64,000 nt of DNA from Chara braunii. Its lineage: Eukaryota; Streptophyta; Charophyceae; Charales; Characeae. The stretch is taken from assembly GCA_003427395.1 (NCBI GenBank), contig BFEA01000011.1, positions 1,949,361 through 2,013,360 on the forward strand, written 5' to 3'. Below are positions 23,159-34,074 of this stretch, piece by piece. How positions within the stretch are numbered: position 1 is the first letter of the stretch; each line of letters begins with the position of its first letter. Under the pieces are notes generated by a model that was not told the origin of the DNA, ran no database searches, and saw only the letters and a list, made by a program, of their open reading frames with translations. A program made the position numbers and the translations under genes.

Positions 23159-26100
23159 GAGAGAGAGTCCCCGAGGTCAACGGGGATCGAAGCGGTTCGT
23201 GCGTGAACAACAGTGGACGTGCGTCTGAGCGCGTCGTGCAACTGATGGATGTGAGCTCAGTTGGTTATCAAAGGGGAAGGGAGGCGTCAACACGGACTCT
23301 CCGAATAAGCGGACACGAGAGACTTCGTGCGTGCGACCTGTGCTGTCAGGAGCGATGAGTATAGTACTCTTGTAGCACCCACCACTACGTGGGCACCTAA
23401 GAGTAAATACTGGCAGTGGTTAAGGTAGCCAGTCAAAGGCTACAGACACTTTCGGACACGGATTGGGAGTGATCGCCTGAGGTTCTTTAGTATGGTCAGA
23501 CAGGGAGGGGTTTTGCTTGTATGTCTCGTCCCAGTTCGAATGAGTTCAACATGGTTATGCGTCAGTTGTAACGTGCTCCAAGAACTGTATGTGATTGGTG
23601 AGGAGGAAGTGCAGTGGAGATGGGGCTTCACACAAAAGGATGAGAATGATCGGGACAATCAAGTGAATGCGTGAAGGTTGGGCATAAGTCCGTGAAGAAG
23701 AGGGAGCATGGTGCGCGTAGACTCTCAGCGGAAGTCAACGTTTCCTGAACGAGCTTGAAGTTGTCCTTGCTCGATCACGGAGGGTACCTGTGAGGAGGAT
23801 ACGAGCTAACTCTTGCAAGGGTTGAATATAGGGAGAAGGAAGGCGCTATTATTAGAGCCTGTCGTGTGAATGGGCATGAGGGACGCATGCTTCTCTGTAT
23901 GGTTATGTCATCCGAGCATCTGGGTAGCCTTGACAAAAAAAAGACTGTCGAACAGCAACAGTGAGGGTTTTTGAGAGCACGCATTCCTTGACAGTCCGTT
24001 TTACTTCTTTGGATTTGACGTCATCTAGTTGGGATGGGCGAGCCACGGTTGGTCTAGTTTCTCTTCTAGTATCCGTTTCGAGTCAGGCGTGTGAGATGCC
24101 ATTAGAGGGATCCAAATTATACAGAATGTTTTTGCGAAGGCGCATTGTTGACAGCAACCTTTATAATGATGAAGATTACTTTTCTTGCTACAGGATGGTT
24201 GCACGTTTCTGTTATCGCGTTTGCTGTTCGTGACTACTAGCGTTGAACAGAAAAGAGACTCTTAAGTTGGCGACTATGTGCTTTTCGGGAAGAAGCTCGT
24301 GTGCCCTACTGTAGAAGTCAACCTCTCTAGCAAATGAGCCCCGAGTAATGAGCCCGTATAAACAGAGGATAGAGGAGGACGGGGTGCATGTGAGCTATGG
24401 CAGGACCTAAAATGCAATAAGTATTACCGTCTCCTACATTTCTAGTCCGTTTTGCTCATCGTGACTAGAAGGGAGGAGTGGATACGTTTTGACAGAGGGA
24501 TCGATGCCGATGACTTCTCTGTAGTTAGTGCAGAGGTGGGCCATGGGATGTATCGAGCCTTAATTTGCTATTGTAAACACCCAAAGAAGGAACGGTTTCA
24601 AATCGTGAGACCTTCGCAGAAATCTGTAAAAAGAAAATCTAGTACCTATTTTATGATTGACTCCTATTCGTGAATTTATGATTGAATGCAATGAGCGGAC
24701 TTGTAATGTGGGTCAAGGCCAGCAAACTGGAATAACTCAGATATAGAGGGTTGGCACAGGACATGAGGCAACACATATGCATGCCTGAACACAGGTAGTG
24801 AGTGTGTGCTTCATGTGAAGTGAATGATTGAACTTCCTTCCCTGTGCTCCTTCATTAGTCCTGCTGGTTTAATTATGGTTATAAGTTGCGTTATACTCGC
24901 CTGGTTCGTGGTCGGAACTGAAATTGGCAAAACATGCGGAGTCGTTTAAAGGAACCCTGGGTTTTCTTGACTACAGTGGGCAAGTAAGCCAAGATCTGAA
25001 AAGCTACAAGTAAACATCAACAAATATACACGAGTTGGAGGAATCCGTATCTGGGTGACAGAAGCCCTGTTAGTAAGAGGGGACGCTCTAGCACTGAGAA
25101 GGATTGTCCACGTTCCGGTCCTCATTTGTAACCTTCTCCGATAAATCTTCGGATTTTGTCCTATAAGGTTGGATCATGAGTTGGTACTGGTTCAACCAAA
25201 TACTTACCCTTTCTCTTTTCGTATTACTTTGGTGTGGGGAGAGCTTGGCATGCCTTTCTCTCTGAAAGTGAAGAGCACAGTTATCTAAACCAAGTTAAGC
25301 AAGCTCGCGAAACACATTTTGTGCCGTCACCTTGAGCCTAAGTGAAGCTCTAGTTGACTGGCTATTAAATGAAAATTTATGGAAAAAAAGTGGGGGGTAT
25401 CATATGTAAAGAAAATGAGGGAGCGTTTGAAGGGAGAAATTTGGTTGTAGGTTTTACTGAGCCTGGATGGGGAAAAGGGGGACGACTCTGAGAAAGGTAG
25501 CTTATCTTCTTGCCAAATATTTAATTGACGGGGATTAACTTTAATGTTACCATTCCGCCCGGACCTAATGAAAGAATTAGAGGGCGGGTTGGACCCTCGT
25601 CAGTGACCAATGGTTTACGGAAATCATAAATGGAGAGTTGCCCCAGTACCCAGGTAGAAGGTTACACTGAACATGCTCTCATTATGCCAAGTCAGTAAAA
25701 ATCTGAGATGCGGTAACTACTGCCTTGTAGCGGCTCTCCTCAATCTATAATGCCTCAACTTTAACAATAGTTTTGGCTATTTAAGTTTCTCAGAAGCCAA
25801 CCTCAGTTCTCAGCAGACTGACGTCGATGTCATGCATAGTGCCACGAGGCCGTACACCATATAAGTTAGATCCATGCTTGATGGCCAATCCTATGAAATA
25901 CTAACAAAATTGAACACTCGAGGCTGCGCTATGTCCTGCTTGGAAGGAGCTGAGATTTTGATGCTAGCCTGAGCAGTGAGTTGCCGCCTGTCTGAGAGAG
26001 AGAGAACTGGACTAAATGAGGAATGTAGTTGGTATAGGTAGTCTGTTGCTGGCAGCCTTATACATAAGACCTAGTCGAGAACCGAGAACTCATTATATTT

Positions 26101-26316
26101 ATATATTGTTTTATTCGAATTGAACACTCACTTAGAACTCAACAGATCTAGGGCTCTTTCGGGGGTGGTCACTAGTCAATTTGCAGTGGAAGTACGAACT
26201 GGAAACTGAGACCTGAGCACTTCTCGACTGACGAAAGGCACCTGTGCCTAGGAGCCGACACATTATATGAATGGACGAGTAATGTCTCACTAGTCCTCCG
26301 AGAAGACCTGCTGAGG
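23159..26316. other. 3.2 kb without a supportable gene
   Basis: Only short ORFs (under 95 codons) in all frames, none with a motif or repeat structure. A (GA)6 run at 25995-26006. AT content rises towards 26100. Confidence 0.45.
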
Positions 26317-26669
26317 GTCCGTCGTTGATGAGTGCGCAGTCCAACTTCTGGGAAAACAACGTGGCTGGTACCAATCAAACTGTGATCCATAGCATGGCTG
26401 AAAGCTGAGCGGGAAACCCAAATCGTAATCTTTAGCAACAATCAGCCTGTCTCTTATACACATCTAGATGTGTATAAGAGACAGGCTGAAAGCTGAGCGG
26501 GAAACCCAAATCGTAATCTTTAGCAGCAATCAGCTTCGTCCGTCGTTGATGAGTGTGCAGTCCAACTTCTGAGAAAACAATGAGGCGGGTACCAATCAAA
26601 CTGTGATCCATTGCATGGCTGAAAGCTGAGCGGGAAACCCAAATCGTAATCTTTAGCAACAATCATCTT
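26317..26669. repeat. ~130-bp repeat pair around an adapter sequence (probably artefactual)
   Basis: GTCCGTCGTTGATGAGTG starts a ~130-bp segment at 26317-26446 and again at 26538-26669. The two are about 90% alike, both ending in GCTGAAAGCTGAGCGGGAAA and AATCGTAATCTTTAGCA. A third partial copy of that end (26485-26531) directly follows the 38-bp adapter. The arrangement is what a mate-pair chimera inserted into a local duplication would give. Confidence 0.8.
26447..26484. other. Nextera/Tn5 mosaic-end junction adapter (sequencing artefact)
   Basis: The 38 bases are exactly the 19-bp Tn5 mosaic end CTGTCTCTTATACACATCT followed at once by its reverse complement. This is the circularisation junction of Nextera mate-pair libraries. 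Minus-strand translation gives the well-known artefact peptide VSYTHLDVYKRQ. It is not genomic; sequence continuity here should not be trusted. Confidence 0.97.
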
Positions 26670-27058
26670 CAAACCACCCTTGCCCATGCTGCACGTGAGT
26701 GGGCAGGATTTTGACTGAGAAGGTCGATATAAGCGATTTGAACTCAGCAGCGTCTCGACATTGTATGCCATCTGATTTCTTCCAACTCTGGCCAGACTCG
26801 AGTTGAGAACCAGCAATAACTACACAATTAAGTCCAGTAAAAGTCCAGTGACGAGCAGGACACAGTGCAGTTCAACTATAGCTCATCTATCTCTGGCCTC
26901 AACGCACAGATGCCAAACGATCTGATTAGGGGCAAATCATTAGAAGCCCTTCGTGGTCGCTGTCTGCCGGCTATCCATTAGCAGAGACCAGAGCACAAAG
27001 ATCTCTCAGATCCCAACCTTCAGTGAGCCCCTCAGTCTCACGCTTGAGGATCAACGTA

Positions 27059-27376
27059 ATGGATCTTTGCAGAGAGACGGGGAGCGAGGGCATGTTAAGA
27101 GTGACTTGCACGCTATACCGAGATAGAATGGGGGGTTGGGAGGAGGACACTGTCCAAGATATTCATCATCATCTAAGACTCATGCTGGAACAAGCTCTAG
27201 GGTTAGTGGAAGGCCAGAAGGTCATTGAGTATGTGATTTATTTTCATGGAACGGACACGAAATTGCACAGTACCTACTCTTTTCTCGAGATTGTCAAGCA
27301 GGCCTGGACGAGAGCTCAAGTGAGCGGATGTGTGTTTGGACTCCTCTCCTCAAGTTTTAGCATGCACCTCAATTAA
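27059..27376 (+). CDS. unrecognised 105-aa ORF, possible exon
   Basis: The ATG at 27059 (MDLCRETGSEGMLRVTC) opens 105 codons of non-repetitive sequence with a helix-like middle (DIHHHLRLMLEQALGLVEGQ) and a hydrophobic strand (VIEYVIYFHG). A CAA/GTGAGC string near 27317 is a fair splice-donor match, so the real exon may end there and the last 20 codons may be intron. No family recognised. With the ORF at 27839-28276 it may be part of a multi-exon gene carried in the foreign block. Confidence 0.35.
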   Translation: MDLCRETGSEGMLRVTCTLYRDRMGGWEEDTVQDIHHHLRLMLEQALGLVEGQKVIEYVIYFHGTDTKLHSTYSFLEIVKQAWTRAQVSGCVFGLLSSSFSMHLN

Positions 27377-27838
27377 CAAGGGTCGATCGGCAACATGTAG
27401 TTTACTCAAGCTATCAACATTCAACAGTTAACATTTCGGCGGCATTCAACCGTCAGCCTTACCGGGGGTTTCCGATCTGAGTTCAGTCAGCGTTTCTTCA
27501 CTGTCTTCGATACAAAGATCTGAGTCTGAACAGTGTTCCCATCTGATACACACGGGACCAATATCAGTCAGGCTGAGCCCTTGCCGGAAAGTCACAACAA
27601 CCAGCGTTAACTTCCAATCAGTACTCAATCAGTATCTCATCAACATTCAGTTTCAGTCAGTGCTCTGTAACAAATCATCATCAAAGGACCTGGGGAACAT
27701 TTCTCGGTATTCTCTCTTCAACACATGAGTAGGGTCCAATCCTCTCCAGTAGGTGAACCAATTTTGGCCAGCCTCAATAGGATATCCCTCAAAGATGCTA
27801 TCAGATATCAGTATGTCAGTGTTGTTGGCTTCAGTTGA

Positions 27839-28276
27839 GGGGGGTTATCAGCCTTTGTTGTCCATACCAGTTTTGTTGGGGGCTCTATTCATGACCTGAG
27901 GATCTACTTGAAGAAGGGGAAGGAGACCCATGAGCACTTTGATTCAGTCTGGATCGCAGCTGCCCGGTACCTAGAGGAGAGGGAGAAGGAGCTAGATGGG
28001 GGCGGTACTAAGCTGATCCGCAGCTTCAGACCAAAGCTCTACACGGATTACCCGAACCCTCCGGTTCCTTTTACCCTCATTGACAGTTCCTGTTGGGGTG
28101 AACTGATAGACTTGGCAAAGAGGTACATCTCACCAGTACAGATTGACTATCAGGCCTTGACAGAGCCTTTAGAGTTCGAGTATCTCAGATGGGGAATATT
28201 CTTCAGACCCTATCTTCCAACTCTATGGGAGAAGTTTTGTGCTATGATCGACTTCAGGGTTATGTGCCTTGGATGA
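27839..28276 (+). CDS. unrecognised ORF without ATG, probable exon
   Basis: Open from after TGA 27836-27838 to TGA 28274-28276, about 145 codons, with no in-frame ATG near the start. Candidate acceptor sites (TTATCAG at about 27851, CATACCAG at about 27870) precede the convincing part. Protein-like features are an IHDLRIYLKKGKE segment, a helix (VWIAAARYLEEREKELD), a Pro-rich turn (YPNPPVPFTL) and aromatic-rich segments (FEYLRWGIFFRPYLPTLWEKF). Not low-complexity, no known motif. I cannot say whether it is host or element sequence. Confidence 0.38.
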   Translation, partial: GGLSAFVVHTSFVGGSIHDLRIYLKKGKETHEHFDSVWIAAARYLEEREKELDGGGTKLIRSFRPKLYTDYPNPPVPFTLIDSSCWGELIDLAKRYISPVQIDYQALTEPLEFEYLRWGIFFRPYLPTLWEKFCAMIDFRVMCLG

Positions 28277-28908
28277 AAGTGTTCGGAACTTGCAGGATAC
28301 AGGTGGCTCTATGTCTCGAAGCCACGACCTCAGAGGGTACGCAGACATGGCTCAAAGCACATCGGACAGATAGTCAAATGAGAAATTGACCATGGGATTC
28401 TAGAGGGATGAGTGAGGAGTTTGAGGAGTGTTGATCATGTCTGCTCACTTGTGTTTTCTGAGATTATTATGAGTTCTCACTTTCTCCTCATTCATCTTGC
28501 CTTTGCCTTGAGTCAGTCAGTCGTGATTATCTCTTTTGGCATTGCTTTATGATTGTATTCCTTTGCTGATCATGTCACAGTTTTCAATCCTTCAAATTGA
28601 CATCCTGATACATACATGGCCACTTAATTTTAATCTTATTATTTGCATCATCATTGCTATTCTGAATCAAAATAAAAGATTCCTAAGACCGGGGACCGAC
28701 GAAGACCGCAATTTAAGGGTCTCGCTCGAAGCCGGATGCACACAACAGGAAGGGATTTGCATTATTTAATTTATTTTATTTATTGCAATCATATTCAAAA
28801 TCCTGCGTGACAGCCTGTTGGCTTTCTGGTCGCCTGAAGTGGCCCGACTAGAAAAAAGTGCGACAGCGGGCCAATTTTATTTGAGAGAATGACGGGCGAG
28901 ACAGGGTG
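28277..28908. other. AT-rich right end of the foreign block
   Basis: T-rich from 28440 to 28680, then CTAAGACCGGGGACCGACG and further AT-rich sequence to 28800. No gene seen. Confidence 0.4.
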
Positions 28909-29914
28909 AACGTGACCACCAGACAACGAATAGCAGAAAGGAAGGTCGTACATGACGCCATCATGAAAGATACTGGGAATGGCCCGGGGAGGCCGCAAGA
29001 AGCGGAGGCACAAGAGCAAGAAAAAGTTTACGGAAAAGCTAGAGAGGAGGCTCCGGTAGACAAAGCAGCTTCGACAAAAAAGAAATTACGGTATCAGATT
29101 TCCATCCTAACTATACAGAGATCGATGACACCCTTAGCAAGCTACTAGGGACCATGGTGTCGGTCTCTTTTCAAACCATGTTGCAGGCAAGTCCTAGGCT
29201 CCTAAAAGGCCTTAGACAGCTGCTGACGAGGCGAAGAGTAAAGGTAGAAGAAGGGCCGGAACCGCAGGAGGAAGAGAAGGAAGAGGAGGCGCCACGAGAA
29301 GTCGCCAACCTTCAAATGATCCCCAGGAACCCGGAAGAGCTAGAGAAGGTCTTCGCAGACATCCGGCTAAGCCTGCCAGACTGTGAAGGTGGCGAAGTTA
29401 TGAGGGCACCACCCGGAACAAAACTTAGCTTCCACTCACTACCGGTGGGTAAGCTGAAAGTCCAGATCGGAAGCCACCACAGCGATGCGCTCGTAGATGG
29501 AGGGGCTGGAATAACACTCGTTAGGAAAAACTTTGCAAAAATTACGGGATGTCAATAAACAAAGAGACAACGGGAAGCATCCGTGAGGCAAGCGGGGAAA
29601 TTCCCTCCTCCGGGTATGTTACTAAGTGTGCAGCCAAGGCCGAGGTTAGGGTGTCCATTTGGTCATTCCAGCGGATGATCGTCATAGACGAAATTGACCA
29701 TGACATAATCCTAGGGAGACCTTGGTGTGCGAATGTGAAGATGATCGGAATGCACCTGCATGATGGAACACACATGGTAGACATAGAAGATCCAGTGACA
29801 GAACGTGGTGAGCTACTTCGTCTCATCGGAATAGGCGGTGACACACTAAAGGGGAAACTAGTGACATTGTCACCATCGTTCCAAGAAAGTGTCAGAAACG
29901 GGACGTTTGCATGA
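28909..29914 (+). pseudogene. pol: Ty3/Gypsy-type Pol: leader and aspartic protease
   Basis: The leader (TTRQRIAERKVVHDAIMKDT) precedes a Glu-rich linker and then the retropepsin-like protease. The catalytic loop reads ALVDGGAGITLV (catalytic Asp codon 29496-29498). The usual D-(S/T)-G triad is D-G-G here, so the conserved hydroxyl residue is lost. A frameshift with TAA lies at 29556-29558. The C-terminal protease signature follows in another frame (HDIILGRPW at about 29700-29727), ending at TGA 29912-29914. Such proteases process the element's polyprotein in virus-like particles. This copy is inactive by frameshift and active-site change. Confidence 0.75.
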
Positions 29915-30415
29915 ATGGAAGGAATGAGGGAAATAGTGGAAATTATGATCGAGAAAATATTCAACAAGAAAGAATGGGTCAAGATGGGGTTGCCACAAAA
30001 AAAGCGGAGGCAGAAGGACGATGCCCTGAGAGTAATGGTAGTAGAGAAAGAGACGGAGGTCGAATTGAGAGTCAGCTTGCCTATACCAAAGGAGGTTCGA
30101 GAGGAGGAGACCGGGATAACATTGGAAGTCCCGGACTTACTGCACCTCATCAAGGTTATCAGATACCATAAGGTAGGTGTGGATCCAACCGCACTCGCCA
30201 AGTTTGAGGAAGAAGTCCGAAAAGGCTACTGCCTGAACGAGAAATTAATCAGTATCCAGCCTCGGATTGCTAAAGCACCTCGGGCAATTCCGACTGTTCA
30301 TTTTTTAGGAGAAAGATCCTGGAAGGAAGCGTTCGCAAGTACAAGCCAGTAGGGAAGAAGCCCAAACCTGTCTCGGTCCTTCTGGAAACAACAAAGGAAG
30401 AAACCATGGAAAAGG
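29915..30415 (+). pseudogene. pol: Pol segment between protease and RT, left of the transposon
   Basis: The frame continues from 29915 (in phase with the protease end) through basic and acidic linker sequence. A shift near the T-run at 30300-30306 seems needed to reach KYKPVGKKPKPVSVLLE, which leads directly to the transposon insertion site in codons reading MEKA. Confidence 0.55.
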
Positions 30416-30867
30416 CACAAGCGGTTATCGGGTAGCTGAAAATTCAGGAATAAAAATTCTGAAGTAAGAGTTTTGGGAAGTCTGAAAATTCTGAATGGTC
30501 CTAAAGTGGTGAAAGGTCTGAAGACCCTGAAAACCACCTGTTTAGGCAGGCTGCATCCTGAAGTGGTCAAGTGAGAGTTTTGGGCAGTCTGAAAATCCTG
30601 AATGGTCCTGAAGTGGTGAAAGGTCCGAAGACCATGAAAACCACCCTTCACAACTTGAGGATGCAGCCTGCCTAAACAGGTGGTTTTCAGGGTCTTCGGA
30701 CCTTTCACCACTTCAGGACCATTCAAGATTTTTAGACCTGAATGGTCCTGAAGTGGTGAAAGCTCCGAAGACCCTGAAAACCACCTGTTTAGGCAGGCTT
30801 CATCCTAAAGTGGCGAAGGGTGTCCTGAAGTGGTGATGAAAAATACGACTGTTGTTAACCTTCTTTG
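30416..30867 (+). mobile_element. small non-autonomous DNA transposon, copy 2 (452 bp), inside pol
   Basis: CACAAGCGGTTATCGGG start and TTCTTTG end, flanked by a perfect 8-bp duplication GGAAAAGG (30408-30415 and 30868-30875). The same length as copy 4. It contains an internal fold-back at about 30655-30805, where AGCCTGCCTAAACAGGTGG meets its reverse complement about 100 bases later. Insertion occurred into pol, so it is younger than the retrotransposon. Confidence 0.9.
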
Positions 30868-32662
30868 GGAAAAGGAGGAGGAAGTGCCCCCGGTGATTAG
30901 AGAAAGAAGGGCAACAGAGGAGCATCGAATATCAAACGAGGTAGCAGACATCAAGATAGGGGTGGAGGGATTCATGACAGAGCAGGAGACATGCTTGATC
31001 AAGGAAGCATGCCAAAAATTTCACCTAGCTTTTGCCTTCAACGACCATCAGAAGGGACGATTAGACACGAAATTGATACCTCTGGTTAGGATCCACACAG
31101 TCGAGCATGAATGTTGGAACAACAAGGGGCCTGCCTAGGACTTTGGAGTAGCAGGGGAAGTAACAAAACTGCTTAGAGCAAAGATGGATTCCTTCGTCAC
31201 AGAACCCACCGCGTCACCGTATGCAAATAGATGGTTTGTGTTTCAAAAACCTAACAATTCACTTAGGTGGATCCAGGATCTGAAGAAAATGAATGTTGTC
31301 ACCATCCGGGACGCGAGATCATTGCCTCAAGCAGACCTGCTGGCAGAATCTCACGCCGGACGGAGCATTTACTTATTGATAGACCTCTATTCGGGATACG
31401 ATCAGCTCCCGCTGGACGCCCGAGATAGACCCTACACGGCTATGCATACCCCGGTAGGTCAATTACAAATGCAAGTGACTCCTATGGGTTTCACCAATGC
31501 GGTGGCGGAAGCACAAAGAAGGATGCTCGCAGTCGCGGGAGATATGTTCCCTACAAAATGCGAACCGTACATTGATGATAATCCGATCAAAGGCGCGCGG
31601 GGCAAAGATGAAACGGAAATTCAGCCAGAGGTATGAAAGTTTGTGTGGGATCATCTGCAGGATATCAAAGAGATTCTCCGCAGGTTCTTGGAATACAATA
31701 TCGTTGCCAGCGGCCCCAAGAGCATCCTGCCAGTGCCGGAGGTAACCATCTTAGGATTTCGCTGCGGATCGTATGGGAGGAAGCCTGATCCGGCCAAGAC
31801 GAACAAAATCTCTCAATGGCCAACGCCCCTGCGAACCACAACAGAGGTAAGGGCCTTTCTAGGGGTTGTAGGATTTTGAAGGATTTTCATGAAATGATTC
31901 GCAAAGATAGCCGAGCCCATTCGGGCCATGATCCGTGAAGAGGGCATACTCGATTGGATGGAGAAACGAGAAGTCACCGTCCAGACCTTGAAAGACGTAT
32001 TAACATCCGAGCAGGTCACTCTTGCTGCTCCATGTTTTAACGATGAGGTAGGGCGTCCGTTTGTGCTTGAGACCGATGGGGGACCACTAGCCGTGGGCGG
32101 AGTTCTGATCCAAAGAGGGGAAGATGGAAGGGAACGACCATTCACATTCGAGAGTAGGACGCTGAACTTAACCGAGCGTCGCTGCTCTCAATTCAAGAAA
32201 GAACTGCTGACCATTCTCCACTGCCTTAAGATCTTTCAAGCCTACCTCTTTGGGAGGAGGTTCATCTTGATAATAAATTTGACAAACATCGCGGGGGCTC
32301 TAAGAAATTACAAGCCTATAGACCCCACCATGGGAAGATGGGTGGGGTTCATTTGGTAGTTTGACTACAAGATCGAGAGCATAGCCGGTCTTAGGAACAG
32401 AGCCGATAGCTTGAGCAGGGTGTGTATTACACTAGAAGGAGTAGAGGATGCGAGACCTATCGATGCGTTCCTCAACTACAAGGGAGGAACCCTTGCGGTA
32501 GATAATAAAATGATAAAACCTGCTTGCACATTTAGGGAATTGCTGATTAAGACTTTAGAGAAAGGGTCTACCGCAGTGGTGGCAGAACTCAGAGAAGGGG
32601 CAGTTGCAAGAACCGACCACAAGGAAGAGAAAGACACGTGGGGTGACATTGTGGGGCCTTAG
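30868..32662 (+). pseudogene. pol: Ty3/Gypsy-type reverse transcriptase and RNase H, decayed by stops
   Basis: One frame is maintained for about 1.8 kb. RT palm features are SLRWIQDLKKMN, LLIDLYSGYDQLPL (first catalytic Asp), VTPMGFTNA and the catalytic box YIDD at 31568-31579. The connection region is recognisable by GPKSILPVPEVTILGF and TEVRAFLGVVGF. RNase H shows FVLETDGGPLAVGGVLIQR (catalytic Asp), a KKELLTILHCLK helix (catalytic Glu) and RNRADSLSRV. In-frame stops are at 31136 TAG, 31634 TGA, 31877 TGA, 31895 TGA, 32357 TAG and 32660 TAG, with no indel in this span. These enzymes copy element RNA into cDNA and remove the RNA strand. This copy cannot make a full product. Confidence 0.93.
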
Positions 32663-34074
32663 GAAGAGCTGATGGCAATGGTTGTAGAAGGGGGGCGAAA
32701 GACGGTTATGAGTTTGGTTGAGTTATGGGAACGGAAGCGGCAACAGTACTTAGTGAACCAAGTACAGAATGCACAGGAAGATCGCCGGGATCAGAAGGAA
32801 TTCTTCTTTATCCAATCATACGGTGGCATCTTCAAGGAGATCGGTCTGCTACCAGTGGGAAACAAGGAGGCTCAGGAGGTCAGCCTCAGGGCCAGAGAGG
32901 AAGCCAATAAATATGTACTAAGAAATGGGCACCTGTTCAGAAAAGAGGAAGGCCTAATGCCTAGAAGGGTGGTGTGTGGACGATCAAAGCAAGTTGACAT
33001 AATTCAGGCAATGCATGATGGGTTGACAGGGGGACATCGCTCCTCAAAAGAAACCCTGACCAAAATAGCGCCACTCTACTTTTGGCCAAGAATGGGGAGT
33101 ATGATTGTCACGTACTGCCAGACCTGCGTGATCTGTCAAGAGTGGAGTACGACTCGAGTCTTTGAGCCCTTGAGACCCACGTGAGTGCTAGGACCAGGGC
33201 ACCTGGTTCATCTCGACCATGTAGCTTGTATCCACGAAAGGATACAGATACATACTTGACGCTAGAGATAATCTCAGTGGGTTTCTAGAGGCGATAACTT
33301 TTAAGAAGAAAACTGGACCAGCGGTAGCAAACTGGATCGATGACTTTTACTTTAGGCACCCATTTATAAAAAAGATTTATAGCCGATAATGAGACAAAAT
33401 TCGTAAATCAGGACGTACTGAGTACATGAAAGAGACTCAAGGTGCCCATCAAGTTAATTGAACCATACTACCCCAAAGCAAATGCACCCGTGGAAAGAGG
33501 GCATTTGACTTTGAAAAACGTGATTGCAAAGTTAGCGGCGGATGACCTTGAGAACTGACCGAAATACCTCAAGCAAGCAATATTTGCGAAAAATGTGACC
33601 CCGAAAAGGACCACAGGGTGTATCCCAGCCGAGTTGTGGTATGAGAGGGAAATTGACTTCCCAGTAGAATCCCTGGTACCAAGTTGGAACAGGTTGGATG
33701 ACGACCCACGCCTGGCGACAGAACAATCGATTGAGACTATTAGATGTCGGTAGGTCATTCAAAATGAGGAGGCAATGGAAGAAGTCATAAGTCGGATTCT
33801 GGATAGAAGAATGAAGGACAAGGCGAGGTGGGATCAACTGCGGAACATCAGGAAAGAACCACTACAGGTTGGGGAAATGGTCCTAGTCAGAAATTATGCG
33901 CTAAAAAGTACTTGGTCAGGACAACTGGGGAGAAGATTCAAGGGCCCCTACCGGGTCGCCAAGAGACCGGGGATGAACACTTTCGAGTTGGAAGATTTGG
34001 ATGAGACCAGGTTAAAAGGACCATTTCCAGGACAACGACTTGTCAGATTCCTAAGTCGGGACCCAATGGAATAG
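32663..34074 (+). pseudogene. pol: Ty3/Gypsy-type integrase, decayed
   Basis: It continues the RT frame. The N-terminal HHCC zinc-binding domain has His at 33014 and 33035 (HDGLTGGH) and YCQTCVICQ. After TGA 33182-33184 the core begins: catalytic Asp in HLVHLDHV (33215). A frameshift follows, then Asp in FIADNETKF (33385) and Glu in NAPVERGH (33493); the latter two are separated by exactly 35 residues, the D,D(35)E rule. Further stops are at 33427 TGA, 33556 TGA and 33751 TAG. The C-terminal domain (QVGEMVLVRN, GRRFKGPYRV) is open to TAG 34072-34074. No chromodomain is visible after it. Integrase inserts the cDNA into the host chromosome. Confidence 0.93.

Larger units (their letters stand above)
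21303..28908. mobile_element. ~7.6-kb foreign block inside gag-pol
   Basis: Gag-like sequence runs to about 21300 and pol-leader sequence (VTTRQRIAERKVVHDAIMK, then protease) resumes at about 28909. The block between has no Gag/Pol homology and is more AT-rich. AACGTG occurs just before (21297-21302) and just after (28909-28914) the block, a possible 6-bp target duplication. The left end reads (G)TGTCGGAGGG, similar to the TGTCGG starts of family B and the 47957 insertion. I could not match an LTR or inverted repeat at the right end, so exact edges and element class are uncertain. It contains ORFs at 22628, 27059 and 27839 and an assembly artefact at 26447. Confidence 0.5.

Noticed and set aside
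26432-26662. Minus-strand ORF containing VSYTHLDVYKRQ
   Set aside because: Translation of the mate-pair adapter; artefact.
30868-33250. Alternative genetic code with TAG/TGA read as amino acids, because one frame stays open with only TAG/TGA stops
   Set aside because: The same element has frameshifts, a lost zinc knuckle and an altered protease site, and stops fall at sites expected from C-to-T decay. Genes such as the 2539 and 22628 ORFs end in TAG/TAA normally.
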